From: Oleidesulfovibrio sp047973035
Lineage (GTDB): Bacteria; Desulfobacterota; Desulfovibrionia; Desulfovibrionales; Desulfovibrionaceae
Assembly: GCF_047973035.1 (NCBI RefSeq)
Contig: NZ_JBKEBF010000015.1
Location: 1-64,000 of the forward strand
Length of the DNA stretch: 64,000 nucleotides
Reading direction: 5' to 3'
The notes under the pieces are model-generated. The model was not told where the DNA came from and did not search any database. It was given only the letters and a program-made list of their open reading frames with translations. Positions 16,856 to 24,910 of the stretch are shown piece after piece. Within the stretch, counting starts at the first letter, position 1; each line of letters begins with the position of its first letter. Position numbers and translations under genes: made by a program.

Positions 16856-18502
16856 ATGGCTTCCAAGGAAATTATTTTTGATACCAAGGCTCGCGAAAGA
16901 CTGGCTCGCGGCGTAGACAAACTTGCTAACGCCGTTAAGGTAACCCTCGGCCCCAAAGGCCGTAACGTAGTTATCGAAAAGTCCTTCGGTGCTCCCGTTA
17001 TCACCAAAGACGGTGTTTCCGTTGCTAAGGAAATCGAACTGGAAGATAAGTTCGAGAACATGGGCGCACAGATGGTTAAGGAAGTTGCTTCCAAGACCTC
17101 TGACATCGCCGGTGACGGTACCACCACTGCGACCATTCTGGCTCAGGCCATCTACAAAGAAGGCGTAAAGCTGGTTGCTGCCGGTCGTAACCCCATGGCT
17201 ATCAAGCGTGGTGTAGACAAGGCTGTTGAAGCTCTGGTGAAAGAACTGGGCAACCTTGCCAAGCCCACCCGTGACCAGAAAGAAATCGCTCAGGTCGGCA
17301 CCATTTCCGCTAACTCCGATACCACCATCGGCAACATCATTGCCGAAGCCATGAGCAAGGTTGGTAAGGAAGGCGTTATCACCGTTGAAGAAGCCAAAGG
17401 CCTCGAAACCACCCTTGACGTTGTTGAAGGTATGCAGTTCGACCGTGGCTACCTGTCTCCCTACTTCGTGACCGATCCTGAAAAGATGGTCTGCGAAATG
17501 GACGATCCCCTGATTCTCATCAACGAGAAGAAGGTTTCCAGCATGAAAGACATGCTGCCCGTTCTGGAGCAGGTTGCAAAGATGAACCGTCCCCTCATGA
17601 TCATCGCTGAAGATGTGGACGGCGAAGCTCTGGCTACTCTGGTAGTTAACAAGCTGCGTGGTACCCTGCAGGTTGTAGCCGTTAAGGCTCCCGGCTTTGG
17701 TGAGCGCCGCAAGGCTATGCTGGAAGACATCGCTGTTCTTACCGGCGGCCGCGTGATCTCCGAAGACATGGGCATCAAGCTTGAAAACGCTACCGTTGCC
17801 GACCTTGGTAACGCAAAGCGTGTTGTTATCGACAAAGAAAACACCACCATCGTTGACGGTGCCGGTGATGGCGAAGCCATCAAGGCTCGCGTAAAGATGA
17901 TCCGCGCTCAGGTTGAAGAAACTTCTTCCGACTACGACCGCGAAAAACTGCAGGAACGTCTGGCCAAGATCGTTGGCGGCGTTGCAGTGATCAACGTTGG
18001 CGCAGCTACCGAAACCGAAATGAAAGAAAAGAAAGACCGCGTTGAAGACGCTCTGAACGCTACCCGCGCTGCCGTTGAAGAAGGCATCGTGCCTGGCGGC
18101 GGCACTGCTCTAGTTCGTTGCTCCAAGGCGCTTGACGATGTTAAGCCCGCCGACGACGACGAAGCTGCAGGCGTGACCATCATCCGCCGCGCTATCGAAG
18201 AGCCCCTGCGTCAGATTGCTGCTAACGCCGGTTTTGAAGGCTCCATCATCTGCGAAAAGGTGAAGGAAGGCAAAGACGCTTTCGGTTTCAACGCTGCTTC
18301 CGGTGAGTTCGAAGACCTTATCGCTGCCGGTGTTATCGATCCCAAGAAGGTAAGCCGTATTGCTCTGCAGAACGCTGCTTCCGTAGCTTCTCTGCTGCTT
18401 ACCACCGAGTGCGCAATCGCCGAGAAGCCCAAAGAAGACGCTCCTGCTGCTCCCGCTATGGGCGGCATGGGTGGCATGGGCGGCATGGGCGGCATGTACT
18501 AG
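16856..18502 (+). CDS. groEL: Chaperonin GroEL
   Basis: The 548-residue subunit of the folding chamber has the ATP-binding GDGTTTATIL (about 86-95), the apical domain with YLSPYFVTDPEKM, and the allosteric segment VEEGIVPGGGTAL near residue 410. It ends in four GGM repeats, the flexible tail at the floor of the cavity. AGGAGG precedes the ATG. Codon use is biased toward C-ending and high-expression codons compared with neighbouring genes, as expected for an abundant protein. Confidence 0.99.
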   Translation: MASKEIIFDTKARERLARGVDKLANAVKVTLGPKGRNVVIEKSFGAPVITKDGVSVAKEIELEDKFENMGAQMVKEVASKTSDIAGDGTTTATILAQAIYKEGVKLVAAGRNPMAIKRGVDKAVEALVKELGNLAKPTRDQKEIAQVGTISANSDTTIGNIIAEAMSKVGKEGVITVEEAKGLETTLDVVEGMQFDRGYLSPYFVTDPEKMVCEMDDPLILINEKKVSSMKDMLPVLEQVAKMNRPLMIIAEDVDGEALATLVVNKLRGTLQVVAVKAPGFGERRKAMLEDIAVLTGGRVISEDMGIKLENATVADLGNAKRVVIDKENTTIVDGAGDGEAIKARVKMIRAQVEETSSDYDREKLQERLAKIVGGVAVINVGAATETEMKEKKDRVEDALNATRAAVEEGIVPGGGTALVRCSKALDDVKPADDDEAAGVTIIRRAIEEPLRQIAANAGFEGSIICEKVKEGKDAFGFNAASGEFEDLIAAGVIDPKKVSRIALQNAASVASLLLTTECAIAEKPKEDAPAAPAMGGMGGMGGMGGMY

Positions 18503-18531
18503 TCTTACGACTGGTCGCACCAACCGAACCC

Positions 18532-18567
18532 GTAAGGGCCGGAGCATTTGCTCCGGCCCTTTTTTGT
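18532..18567 (+). terminator. Intrinsic terminator of groESL
   Basis: AAGGGCCGGAGCA pairs with TGCTCCGGCCCTT (18534-18561), followed by TTTTTG. Confidence 0.95.
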
Positions 18568-18850
18568 TTGTTGTAATCAGGCTGTGCTGTGTGTGGCGAC
18601 TGTTTGCAGGTGGCGAGCTGGTATTCTTAAGTTGTTAGCGTAGTTGCGCATGGGTGTGTAATATAAAAAGGACTTGGCATTTGTGCGGGGGATTGGGCTG
18701 CATTGTGCGTGATGCTTATTGATGGCAAACGCGGGGAAATGCAGGTACGTTTTTTAGTTCTGTGGTTTTCTGCTATACTATACGGCGCGGTAACATCGCT
18801 TGACGAATGAGTAAACGTAAGGGCAGAGAGAAGCAGGGAGAAATTAAGCT
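18568..18850 (+). promoter_or_regulatory. Gap before the HAD gene with an extended -10 element
   Basis: TGCTATACT at 18771-18779 is an extended -10 box. The -35 position (18751-18756) is only T-rich. No gene or strong repeat is seen in the rest. Confidence 0.4.
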
Positions 18851-19363
18851 ATGCACAAAAGAGCACTACTGTTTGATTGGGGCGGCACTCTGATGGAGAA
18901 TATGCCGTGGTACATGGGAAAAGAACAGGGGTGGTCAGAAGTCCCCGCTACGCCCCATGCAGAAGCAACTGTGCGTTCGCTGGCTCCGTACTGGGTTACC
19001 GGACTGGCTTCCAATGCAGGCGAATCTGATGAAGCCGAAGTGCGAGTCTCACTGGATACGATGGGCCTTGGGAATGTGCTTAACCGGATTTATACCTTTC
19101 GGCTTGTGGGGCGTCCTAAACCGCAGCCCGGATTCTGGCATTATGTATTGCGTGATCTCGGCCTGCGAGCGGAATCAGTTGTCATGGTAGGTGATGACTA
19201 CATGGCAGATATCTGGGGGGCAAACCAGTTGGGGATTCGAGGAGTATGGTTCAACAGGCGCACTAATGAACGGCGGGAAGGCAAGCTCTACACTACCATG
19301 TTTGATTTTCGTGAGCTGCCGGAGTTGCTGGCAGGGTTGGGTTTTACGGATGTTACCGGCTAG
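18851..19363 (+). CDS. HAD-superfamily hydrolase-like protein with atypical DxD motif
   Basis: This 170-residue protein begins MHKRALLFDWGGTL. D9 is the usual nucleophile, but the second aspartate of the DxD motif is glycine (G11). Motif II is GLASNAG, motif III lysine is in VGRPKPQPG, and motif IV is MVGDDYMADIWGA. The cap domain is small or absent. HAD phosphatases normally need the second aspartate as acid/base, so phosphatase activity is doubtful; some HAD subfamilies with other chemistry lack it. The ATG follows GGGAGA. The neighbours give no pathway hint. Confidence 0.8.
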   Translation: MHKRALLFDWGGTLMENMPWYMGKEQGWSEVPATPHAEATVRSLAPYWVTGLASNAGESDEAEVRVSLDTMGLGNVLNRIYTFRLVGRPKPQPGFWHYVLRDLGLRAESVVMVGDDYMADIWGANQLGIRGVWFNRRTNERREGKLYTTMFDFRELPELLAGLGFTDVTG

Positions 19364-19771
19364 TTACGTAAAGGTGCTTGCGAATGCATTCTACACAGTC
19401 TGGTTGGCTGCTTCAGGTGTTGCAACCTTTAGTAAAACAGTTTTCCATTCAGTATCCCTGATGGCTACCGATAGCTGACTGTAGCGCTAGTAAATTTTTG
19501 AAATTGCACCGTTGCACCATGTTTCGCTTAGGTTGCGGGGGGAGATTCGTAGAACGTCAGCTAGGTAGCGAAAAGGGTGAAGCCCGCAATGGCTTTTTGT
19601 GGTGTTGCCTCTTTTTTAGTTCTTGTGAGTTACGCAGCAGAACTTAAGCAGGCTGTATTTTTCCATAATGAGTATGGATAATCACCATAAGAAGTATTTT
19701 GGCTTACATGTTCCTGCCGGTTTGACGAGCGGCTTCAGCTTGTTGATGTATTTTATTATTATCACTCATAA
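19364..19771. other. Gap of about 400 bp without a credible gene
   Basis: Only weak signals are seen. TTTCGCT (19522-19528) can pair with AGCGAAA (19567-19573), and AAGCC/GGCTT (19580-19595) before TTTTT could be a weak terminator on the plus strand. A small RNA at about 19520-19600 is conceivable but not supported by a promoter. Confidence 0.25.
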
Positions 19772-19807
19772 CAAGACAAGGGCCGACAGCACCTTCCTGT
19801 CGACCCT
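19772..19807 (-). terminator. Terminator-like hairpin after the riboswitch-linked gene
   Basis: On the minus strand GGGTCGACA (19807-19799) pairs with TGTCGGCCC (19789-19781) using one G-U pair, followed by the T-rich TTGTCTTGTT. Confidence 0.65.
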
Positions 19808-19838
19808 CTGCCATAGGCGTATGTAAAGCGCTCTTGTA

Positions 19839-20111
19839 CTAGACGATTCTACCGAATGAATGAATGATATTCTTGCGATACGCACGCGAGCGCCAGACAG
19901 CTTCTGCACCTTTTTCCGCAATTTCGTCACTCAGGATGGAACGCAAAACACCGCACTGAGCCTCTGTAAGGCGCAGCAAGGCAATATCCCCCAGTAGTTC
20001 CAGCGGATCGGAATACGTGTCCGGCATATTGGCCGTGCAGTCGTCATGATAAAGAAAGTACACGATTCCTTGCGCGTTGCTGTTAACTACTTGTTCCAGA
20101 TAATCCTTCAT
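19839..20111 (-). CDS. Unrecognised 90-residue protein under a SAM riboswitch
   Basis: The protein starts MKDYLEQVVNSNAQG and contains YFLYHDDCTANMPD and LLRLTEAQCGVLRSIL. I do not recognise a family. It has no signal peptide or membrane segment and looks like a small soluble helical protein. AGGAGAA stands 7 bp before the ATG, and a terminator-like hairpin follows, so it is probably transcribed alone. The 290-base leader contains a class I SAM riboswitch and a terminator, so expression should rise when S-adenosylmethionine is low. That links the gene to methionine or sulfur metabolism, but no activity can be read from the sequence. Confidence 0.7.
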   Translation of the reverse strand: MKDYLEQVVNSNAQGIVYFLYHDDCTANMPDTYSDPLELLGDIALLRLTEAQCGVLRSILSDEIAEKGAEAVWRSRAYRKNIIHSFGRIV

Positions 20112-20236
20112 GATGTTTCTCCTGTTGCAGCCCTTTAAGGCGGCGGGAAGCTCTGCTTCCGGATTTTAGCATGGTTGTTTTTTTGCGTGGGCGTGCAAGT
20201 TCCGTAAATCCACCCACCTGCGGCACTGTGTGCCCA

Positions 20237-20270
20237 TATAAAAAGCCTCTCACCGTGGTGAGAGGCTTGG
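20237..20270 (-). terminator. Riboswitch-controlled intrinsic terminator
   Basis: On the minus strand AAGCCTCTCACC (20268-20257) pairs with GGTGAGAGGCTT (20254-20243), followed by TTTTATA. It lies 28 bases after the SAM aptamer and before the gene, as in transcription-attenuating riboswitches. Confidence 0.9.
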
Positions 20271-20296
20271 GGGCACATGGTCGAGAAACTGTCCGA

Positions 20297-20403
20297 CCTC
20301 ATGGCACCGCGGCGTCTCACCGTGGCTGGCATTGGCACCTTTCCCTTCGGGTAGGTTGCCGGACGGTCAACGGGCCAGATCCCTCTCGTCCTCTGCATGA
20401 GAT
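20297..20403 (-). ncRNA. SAM-I (S-box) riboswitch aptamer
   Basis: The minus strand reads CTCATG, CAGAGGACGAGAGGGATC, TGGCCC, GTTGACC, CCGGCAACC, then AAGGTGCCAATGCCAGC and closes with CATGAG. This follows the S-box consensus core (agaGGGA..GGCCC..GA..CC.CGGCAACC..AAGGTGC.AA.TCC.GC), with P1 formed by CTCATG (20401-20396) and CATGAG (20303-20298). A terminator follows, so SAM binding should stop transcription. GGTGAGA inside the aptamer is complementary to TCTCACC of the terminator and may form the antiterminator. A -35 box TTGACT (20438-20433) lies upstream with a weak AATCAT -10 box (20414-20409). Confidence 0.92.
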
Positions 20404-20438
20404 GGGGTATGATTCGCAAAGCTCAATAAAAAAGTCAA

Positions 20439-20709
20439 GCACTAAATCCGGAAAAGCTGATTTTTCAGTTAAACATAGTAGTTGTGCTAAGAAATACGCT
20501 TTGGTTTAAAGTGGCACTGTCTGTGGTTGAGTACTCAGTCTGCCTGCCGGCAACAGCTTTAAAATGTTCAAATTTTATGTCAGCCGGTTTGCATCGGGCA
20601 CGGGTTGCTTGCAGTAGACTTGTTGCTGGGGCTATAACCTGTTGCGCAGGCACAGCAAGCGGTTGTGCCGTTCTGAGTTGTATTTTTTAAGCATAAGGCG
20701 TCATCACGC
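20439..20709. other. Gap between the riboswitch promoter and murJ
   Basis: No gene is supported here. The sequence is AT-rich near 20410-20480 and should contain the divergent promoters; no clear plus-strand promoter for murJ was found. Confidence 0.3.
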
Positions 20710-22296
20710 ATGAGTATATTTTCTGCAAAGCAACGTATGGGACTGGCTGCGGCCATTATGGCAGCCAGTATTTTTCTTTCACGCTTTATGGGCCTTATCC
20801 GCGATAAAGTTATTTCGTACTTTCATGGGGCCACAATTGAATCGGATATTTATTTTGCGTCATTCGTGGTGCCTGATTTTTTAAACTACCTTCTTGCAGG
20901 TGGATATTTTTCCATCACGCTTATTCCGCTTCTGGCTGCACGGTTTGAAAAAGATGAACAGGACGGCTGGCGTTTTTTTTCTGCCGTGACAAGCTGGATT
21001 ACACTTTCTGCGGCGTTGCTTACCGGTGTTGCATGGATTGCAGCACCGCAACTTGCGGTTATTGCCGCTCCCGGATTTGATGCTGCTTCAAGTGCGCGCC
21101 TTGCCTACTTTTTACGCATCATTTTGCCGGCACAGGTATTTTTTCTGGCTGGAAGCTGTTTTACCGCAATGCTGTATATGCGGCGACAGTTTGCCGTGCC
21201 CGCGCTGACCCCGTTGATTTATAATGCCTGTATTATCGGCGGTGGACTTTTGGGAATCCGCTCCGGTATGGAAGGCTTTTGCTGGGGAGTGCTGGCAGGG
21301 GCCGCTTTGGGAAGTTTCGCATTGCCGTTCTGGGCCGTACGTTCCGGCGGGCTTAGGCTTTTTGCCGTGCTGCGCCATAAGGGTGTTCGGACATTTGCTC
21401 TGCTGGCATTGCCGCTGATGATAGGTCAGTCTGTTGTTGTGCTGGATGAGCAATTTGTACGTATTTTCGGCTCCATTGCAGGGGAGGGGGCAGTAAGCCT
21501 GCTGAACTATGCGCGGCGTATCATGCTTGTTCCGGTAGGTGTGGTTGCGCAGGCGGCCGGAGTAGCCTCTTATCCATTTCTGGCCAGTCTTGCCGCCAGC
21601 GGCGATGAGCAGCGTTTTACCGATACGTTGGGTTCCGCGCTGCGTAATACCATGCTGGTTATTATTCCGGTTTCCGTGTGGATGATTGTTGCGGCCGAAC
21701 CTACCATGCGCCTTATTTTTCAGCAGGGCAGCTTTACCGCTTTGCAGACTGCGGCTTCAGCACCGTTACTGATGGTTATGCTGGCAGCTGTACCCTTGTG
21801 GGGCGTGCAACAGGTAGTAGGGCGGGCTTTTTATGCACGTCAGGACACTGTCACACCGGCTGTGGTAGGCACGGTGGCCACTTTGTGCGGCTTGCCCGCT
21901 TACTGGCTGCTGGCGAAATATGAGGGTGCTTTTGGCGGCGCTATCGGTGTAGCCATCGCCGGATGTCTGTCTGTTGCGTTGTACACTGTCATTCTTTCTT
22001 CGGTCTGGGCCCGAAGGTATGGCGGCGGGGTTTTTAGCACTATGTCTCTATCCGCATTACGGGTGGTGTCTGCCTGTCTGCCTGCCGCCGTTGCTGGCTG
22101 GTGGGCTATGGGCGTAGCTTCCGGTTCGTTGCTGGTGCTATTTAAACAGCCGGTACATCCGCTGTGGGATGCTTTTGCAGAACTCGCAGCTAGCGGGCTG
22201 GCGTTTGGTATTGTGTTTCTGGTTGCTGCGCATTTTGTCGCACCAGAGGCCAATCGGATGCTGGGTTCAATTGTGAAGAGAATTTTACGACGCTAG
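20710..22296 (+). CDS. murJ: Lipid II flippase, MurJ/MviN family
   Basis: This 528-residue membrane protein has about 14 hydrophobic segments. The start ASIFLSRFMGLIRDKVISYFHG (core: FLSRFMGLIRDKV) is the MurJ hallmark, followed by FVVPDFLNYLLAGGYFSITLIPLL. MurJ flips the peptidoglycan precursor lipid II across the inner membrane. Arginines at the start of the first segments, needed for activity in known members, are present. The ribosome binding site is modest (AAGGCG). It is a single gene ending at a terminator. Confidence 0.93.
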   Translation: MSIFSAKQRMGLAAAIMAASIFLSRFMGLIRDKVISYFHGATIESDIYFASFVVPDFLNYLLAGGYFSITLIPLLAARFEKDEQDGWRFFSAVTSWITLSAALLTGVAWIAAPQLAVIAAPGFDAASSARLAYFLRIILPAQVFFLAGSCFTAMLYMRRQFAVPALTPLIYNACIIGGGLLGIRSGMEGFCWGVLAGAALGSFALPFWAVRSGGLRLFAVLRHKGVRTFALLALPLMIGQSVVVLDEQFVRIFGSIAGEGAVSLLNYARRIMLVPVGVVAQAAGVASYPFLASLAASGDEQRFTDTLGSALRNTMLVIIPVSVWMIVAAEPTMRLIFQQGSFTALQTAASAPLLMVMLAAVPLWGVQQVVGRAFYARQDTVTPAVVGTVATLCGLPAYWLLAKYEGAFGGAIGVAIAGCLSVALYTVILSSVWARRYGGGVFSTMSLSALRVVSACLPAAVAGWWAMGVASGSLLVLFKQPVHPLWDAFAELAASGLAFGIVFLVAAHFVAPEANRMLGSIVKRILRR

Positions 22297-22317
22297 TATT
22301 CTGTATCCATTGCGTTT

Positions 22318-22352
22318 TTAAGCGTTGCGGCTGTGGCTGCAGCGCTTTTTGT
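22318..22352 (+). terminator. Intrinsic terminator of murJ
   Basis: AAGCGTTGCGGC pairs with GCTGCAGCGCTT with two G-U pairs (22320-22346), followed by TTTTG. Confidence 0.85.
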
Positions 22353-22538
22353 TTATGTCCTGTGTTTGAAGAGCGAGCGTGTTAATTGTTCGTGGAGTCG
22401 CGTAGCTGTATAGTGATACTTGGTTGAGTTTACCTGAAGGGGCCTGAAATGGCCTGAGTTAGCCGGAAGTTGTTTTTGCAATGAGCCTTCTTCTGTGGTG
22501 GGAAAATTATCAAAAACGCCTGAAAAAAAGGAACTGTA

Positions 22539-23318
22539 ATGCCTGAACTTACTGCAATGAAAGGATCCTCTTTGCGTGTCGGGGACGCGACGTTGAATTA
22601 CGTAACGAGCGGTACTGAAAACGGGCCTACTGTTGTAGTGCTACATGGTGGCATGGGCTGCTTAAACGACATTGCGGAATTGGTACGCTGCATTCCTGAA
22701 GATATGCGTGTAATCGCCATGGAGTTTAGGGGCCATGGCCGTTCAACTCTCGGATCAGAGCCGCTTTCGTATGCACGTTACCAGCATGATGTCGAAGCTG
22801 TTCTTGAGCATCTGGGCGTAGAGCGGTTTTCCGTGGTCGGGTTCAGTGACGGTGGAATTGTCGCTTACAGGCTTGCTGCTGCACATCCTGATTCGGTGAA
22901 GAGAATAATAACGCTGGGCGCGCAGTGGAGGCTTTCTCCCGATGACCCGTCGCTTCCTTTACTTCAGTCTTTAGATAGAAATATGTGGCTGGAAATGTTT
23001 CCAGACGCACTTGATTTGTACGAAAGCCGGAATCCGGAGCCGGACTTTGATGCTTTGCTGGCTGCCGTGCGGGATTTGTGGACTGATCATGGGCCGTCAG
23101 GGTATCCCGCGGAAACGGTGGCGCAGATTACCGCTCCTTTACTGATTATCCGTGGCGATAATGATCCGCTGTTTTCGGTGGAGGAAGCTGTGGCCTTACA
23201 GGCAAAAGTAAGCGGTGCGGCTTTATTGAATATACCTTTTGCAGGGCACGAAGTTCATAAAGAGGCGGAGCAGATTGTAGGCATGTACGTATCTCGCTTT
23301 CTGGCTCTGCAATCTTAG
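22539..23318 (+). CDS. Alpha/beta hydrolase
   Basis: The 259-residue protein has the classical fold motifs: VVLHGGMG oxyanion loop (about residue 38), MEFRGHGRS, the nucleophile elbow VVGFSDGGIV (Ser near residue 106), the acid in IIRGDNDPLFS and the catalytic His in FAGHEVH near the C-terminus. All three triad residues are present, so it should be an active esterase- or lipase-like enzyme; the substrate is unknown. AAGGAA precedes the ATG. It stands alone. Confidence 0.88.
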   Translation: MPELTAMKGSSLRVGDATLNYVTSGTENGPTVVVLHGGMGCLNDIAELVRCIPEDMRVIAMEFRGHGRSTLGSEPLSYARYQHDVEAVLEHLGVERFSVVGFSDGGIVAYRLAAAHPDSVKRIITLGAQWRLSPDDPSLPLLQSLDRNMWLEMFPDALDLYESRNPEPDFDALLAAVRDLWTDHGPSGYPAETVAQITAPLLIIRGDNDPLFSVEEAVALQAKVSGAALLNIPFAGHEVHKEAEQIVGMYVSRFLALQS

Positions 23319-23476
23319 CCCCTAGCTCCATACAACGGCGGGCACCCCAAAGAGGACGCGTCTGTATGTAAACTATGAGGTGCTGGCAGTTGCATCAGCA
23401 ACGTGCTATTGGCAATGCTCTTGAACGTCTTTGAATGTAACACTTTTCATTTTATTTTTGCTTTGGAGCACCTGCC

Positions 23477-24655
23477 ATGACGTACACCTTCCCTTTCACC
23501 GGTCATACTATGCTGCTGCCGGAAATAGTTCGCGCTGATAATTGCGAATTGTATGATGCTGCCGGAAATCGGTACCTCGACCTTGAAGCTGGCGTATGGT
23601 GTACATCTGTCGGGCATGGTCATCCTGCAGTAAAGAAAGCCATAAGCGAACAGATGGAACGGATAGCGCATGTAGGCTTTTGCTACACTTCGCAAGTTGT
23701 AGAACGAGCTGCTGCCGAAGTGCTTAACGTGACTGGGCATCCGGATGGGAAGTGCGTTTTTTTATGTTCCGGCAGTGAGGCCATTGAGTACGGCCTGCGG
23801 GTTATTCGTGCCCTGTCGGATAAACCGAAGATTTTGACCATGGCGGACTCGTATTTTGGTGCATACGGTGATGCCGCAGGAAAAGAGACAGAGCGTTGGG
23901 TCGCATTTGACTGGTTCGGCTGTGAGGGGTGTCCATCAGCGCATTGCGGTGCTGATTGCGCACGCTGGGCTTCCATCCCATTTGAGTCGATCGGGGCTTT
24001 TTTGCTGGAACCGGGAAGTTCTTCCGGTATGGTGAGTTTTCCTCCCGCAAAGTTATTAGCTGCCATAGGCCGGCAGATGGTTGCGCAGGATGGTTATGTG
24101 ATGATTAACGAAGTCACAACGGGAGTGGGGCGCACTGGTGCATGGTTCGGTTTTCAGCATTACGATTTGCAGCCGGATATTGTTGCGCTTGGCAAGGGAA
24201 TAGGTAATGGCTATCCCGTCAGCGTGACCTCCATGGGTGCGCGGGTTGTGGACAGGTTGGGTGGACGGCCCGTTGCGTATGCCCAGTCTCATCAGAATGA
24301 TCCGCTAGGCGCTGTTGTTGCCGAAAGCGTAGTAACAACCATTCGGCAGGAAGAATTGCTGGAAAAGGCGCAGCCGCTTTCGACCCTCTTGCTGGAGGGG
24401 CTTCGAGCGGTTCAGGCTGAGTCAGGCAAGATTGCAGCGGTGCGGGGGCGTGGGCTTATGGTTGCTGTGGAACTGACTGATGACGGAGACCATGCCGGTG
24501 CCGCTGTTCTGCATGAACGTCTTGTCAGGGCAGGGTATATAGTGGCACATCGTCCGGCTTCGCAAGTGCTGCGTATTGATCCGGCTCTGACTATTGCTGC
24601 TCAGGATATTGAGCTGTTTCTTGAAGCGTTTTCACGGCTGGTAAAAGAGTTGTAG
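23477..24655 (+). CDS. Class III PLP-dependent aminotransferase
   Basis: This 392-residue enzyme is related to acetylornithine and 4-aminobutyrate aminotransferases. The PLP lysine is K240 in ALGKGIGNGYP. Substrate- and cofactor-binding blocks LCSGSEAIEYGLRVIRA and SHQNDPLGA are present. The usual Asp that contacts the PLP ring nitrogen (DEVxTGxGRTG) is Asn211 here (INEVTTGVGRTG), a feature I associate with a subgroup of class III enzymes. A cysteine-rich insert GCEGCPSAHCGADCARW (residues about 154-170) is unusual and might bind a metal. The ATG at 23477 follows GGAGCACC. The amino donor and acceptor cannot be told from the sequence. Confidence 0.85.
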   Translation: MTYTFPFTGHTMLLPEIVRADNCELYDAAGNRYLDLEAGVWCTSVGHGHPAVKKAISEQMERIAHVGFCYTSQVVERAAAEVLNVTGHPDGKCVFLCSGSEAIEYGLRVIRALSDKPKILTMADSYFGAYGDAAGKETERWVAFDWFGCEGCPSAHCGADCARWASIPFESIGAFLLEPGSSSGMVSFPPAKLLAAIGRQMVAQDGYVMINEVTTGVGRTGAWFGFQHYDLQPDIVALGKGIGNGYPVSVTSMGARVVDRLGGRPVAYAQSHQNDPLGAVVAESVVTTIRQEELLEKAQPLSTLLLEGLRAVQAESGKIAAVRGRGLMVAVELTDDGDHAGAAVLHERLVRAGYIVAHRPASQVLRIDPALTIAAQDIELFLEAFSRLVKEL

Positions 24656-24910
24656 TCTGGCGGATGCATAGCGGCGTGGCTCCGCATGTGACACTCTTTT
24701 GTCTATGAGCCGACTGTGAGTCGGATTTCGGCATGGCGTATGCTTTACGCTGCCACTGCGTGCATTTTTCAGTATAATGCAGTCTGGCTGAGAGCTCTTT
24801 TGCGGTAAGGCTACGCAGACCTGTTGAAGTATATTAGCGTAATACTGCTTCCCGTTGCCGGTTTACCGGTCATTTTTTCCGTCTTTTATGACGGTGGATA
24901 GAAACATACG

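Noticed and set aside
19522..19600. Possible small RNA with closing stem TTTCGCT/AGCGAAA
   Set aside because: Only a 7-bp closing stem and a weak terminator, with no promoter; noted in the gap description but not called as an RNA gene.
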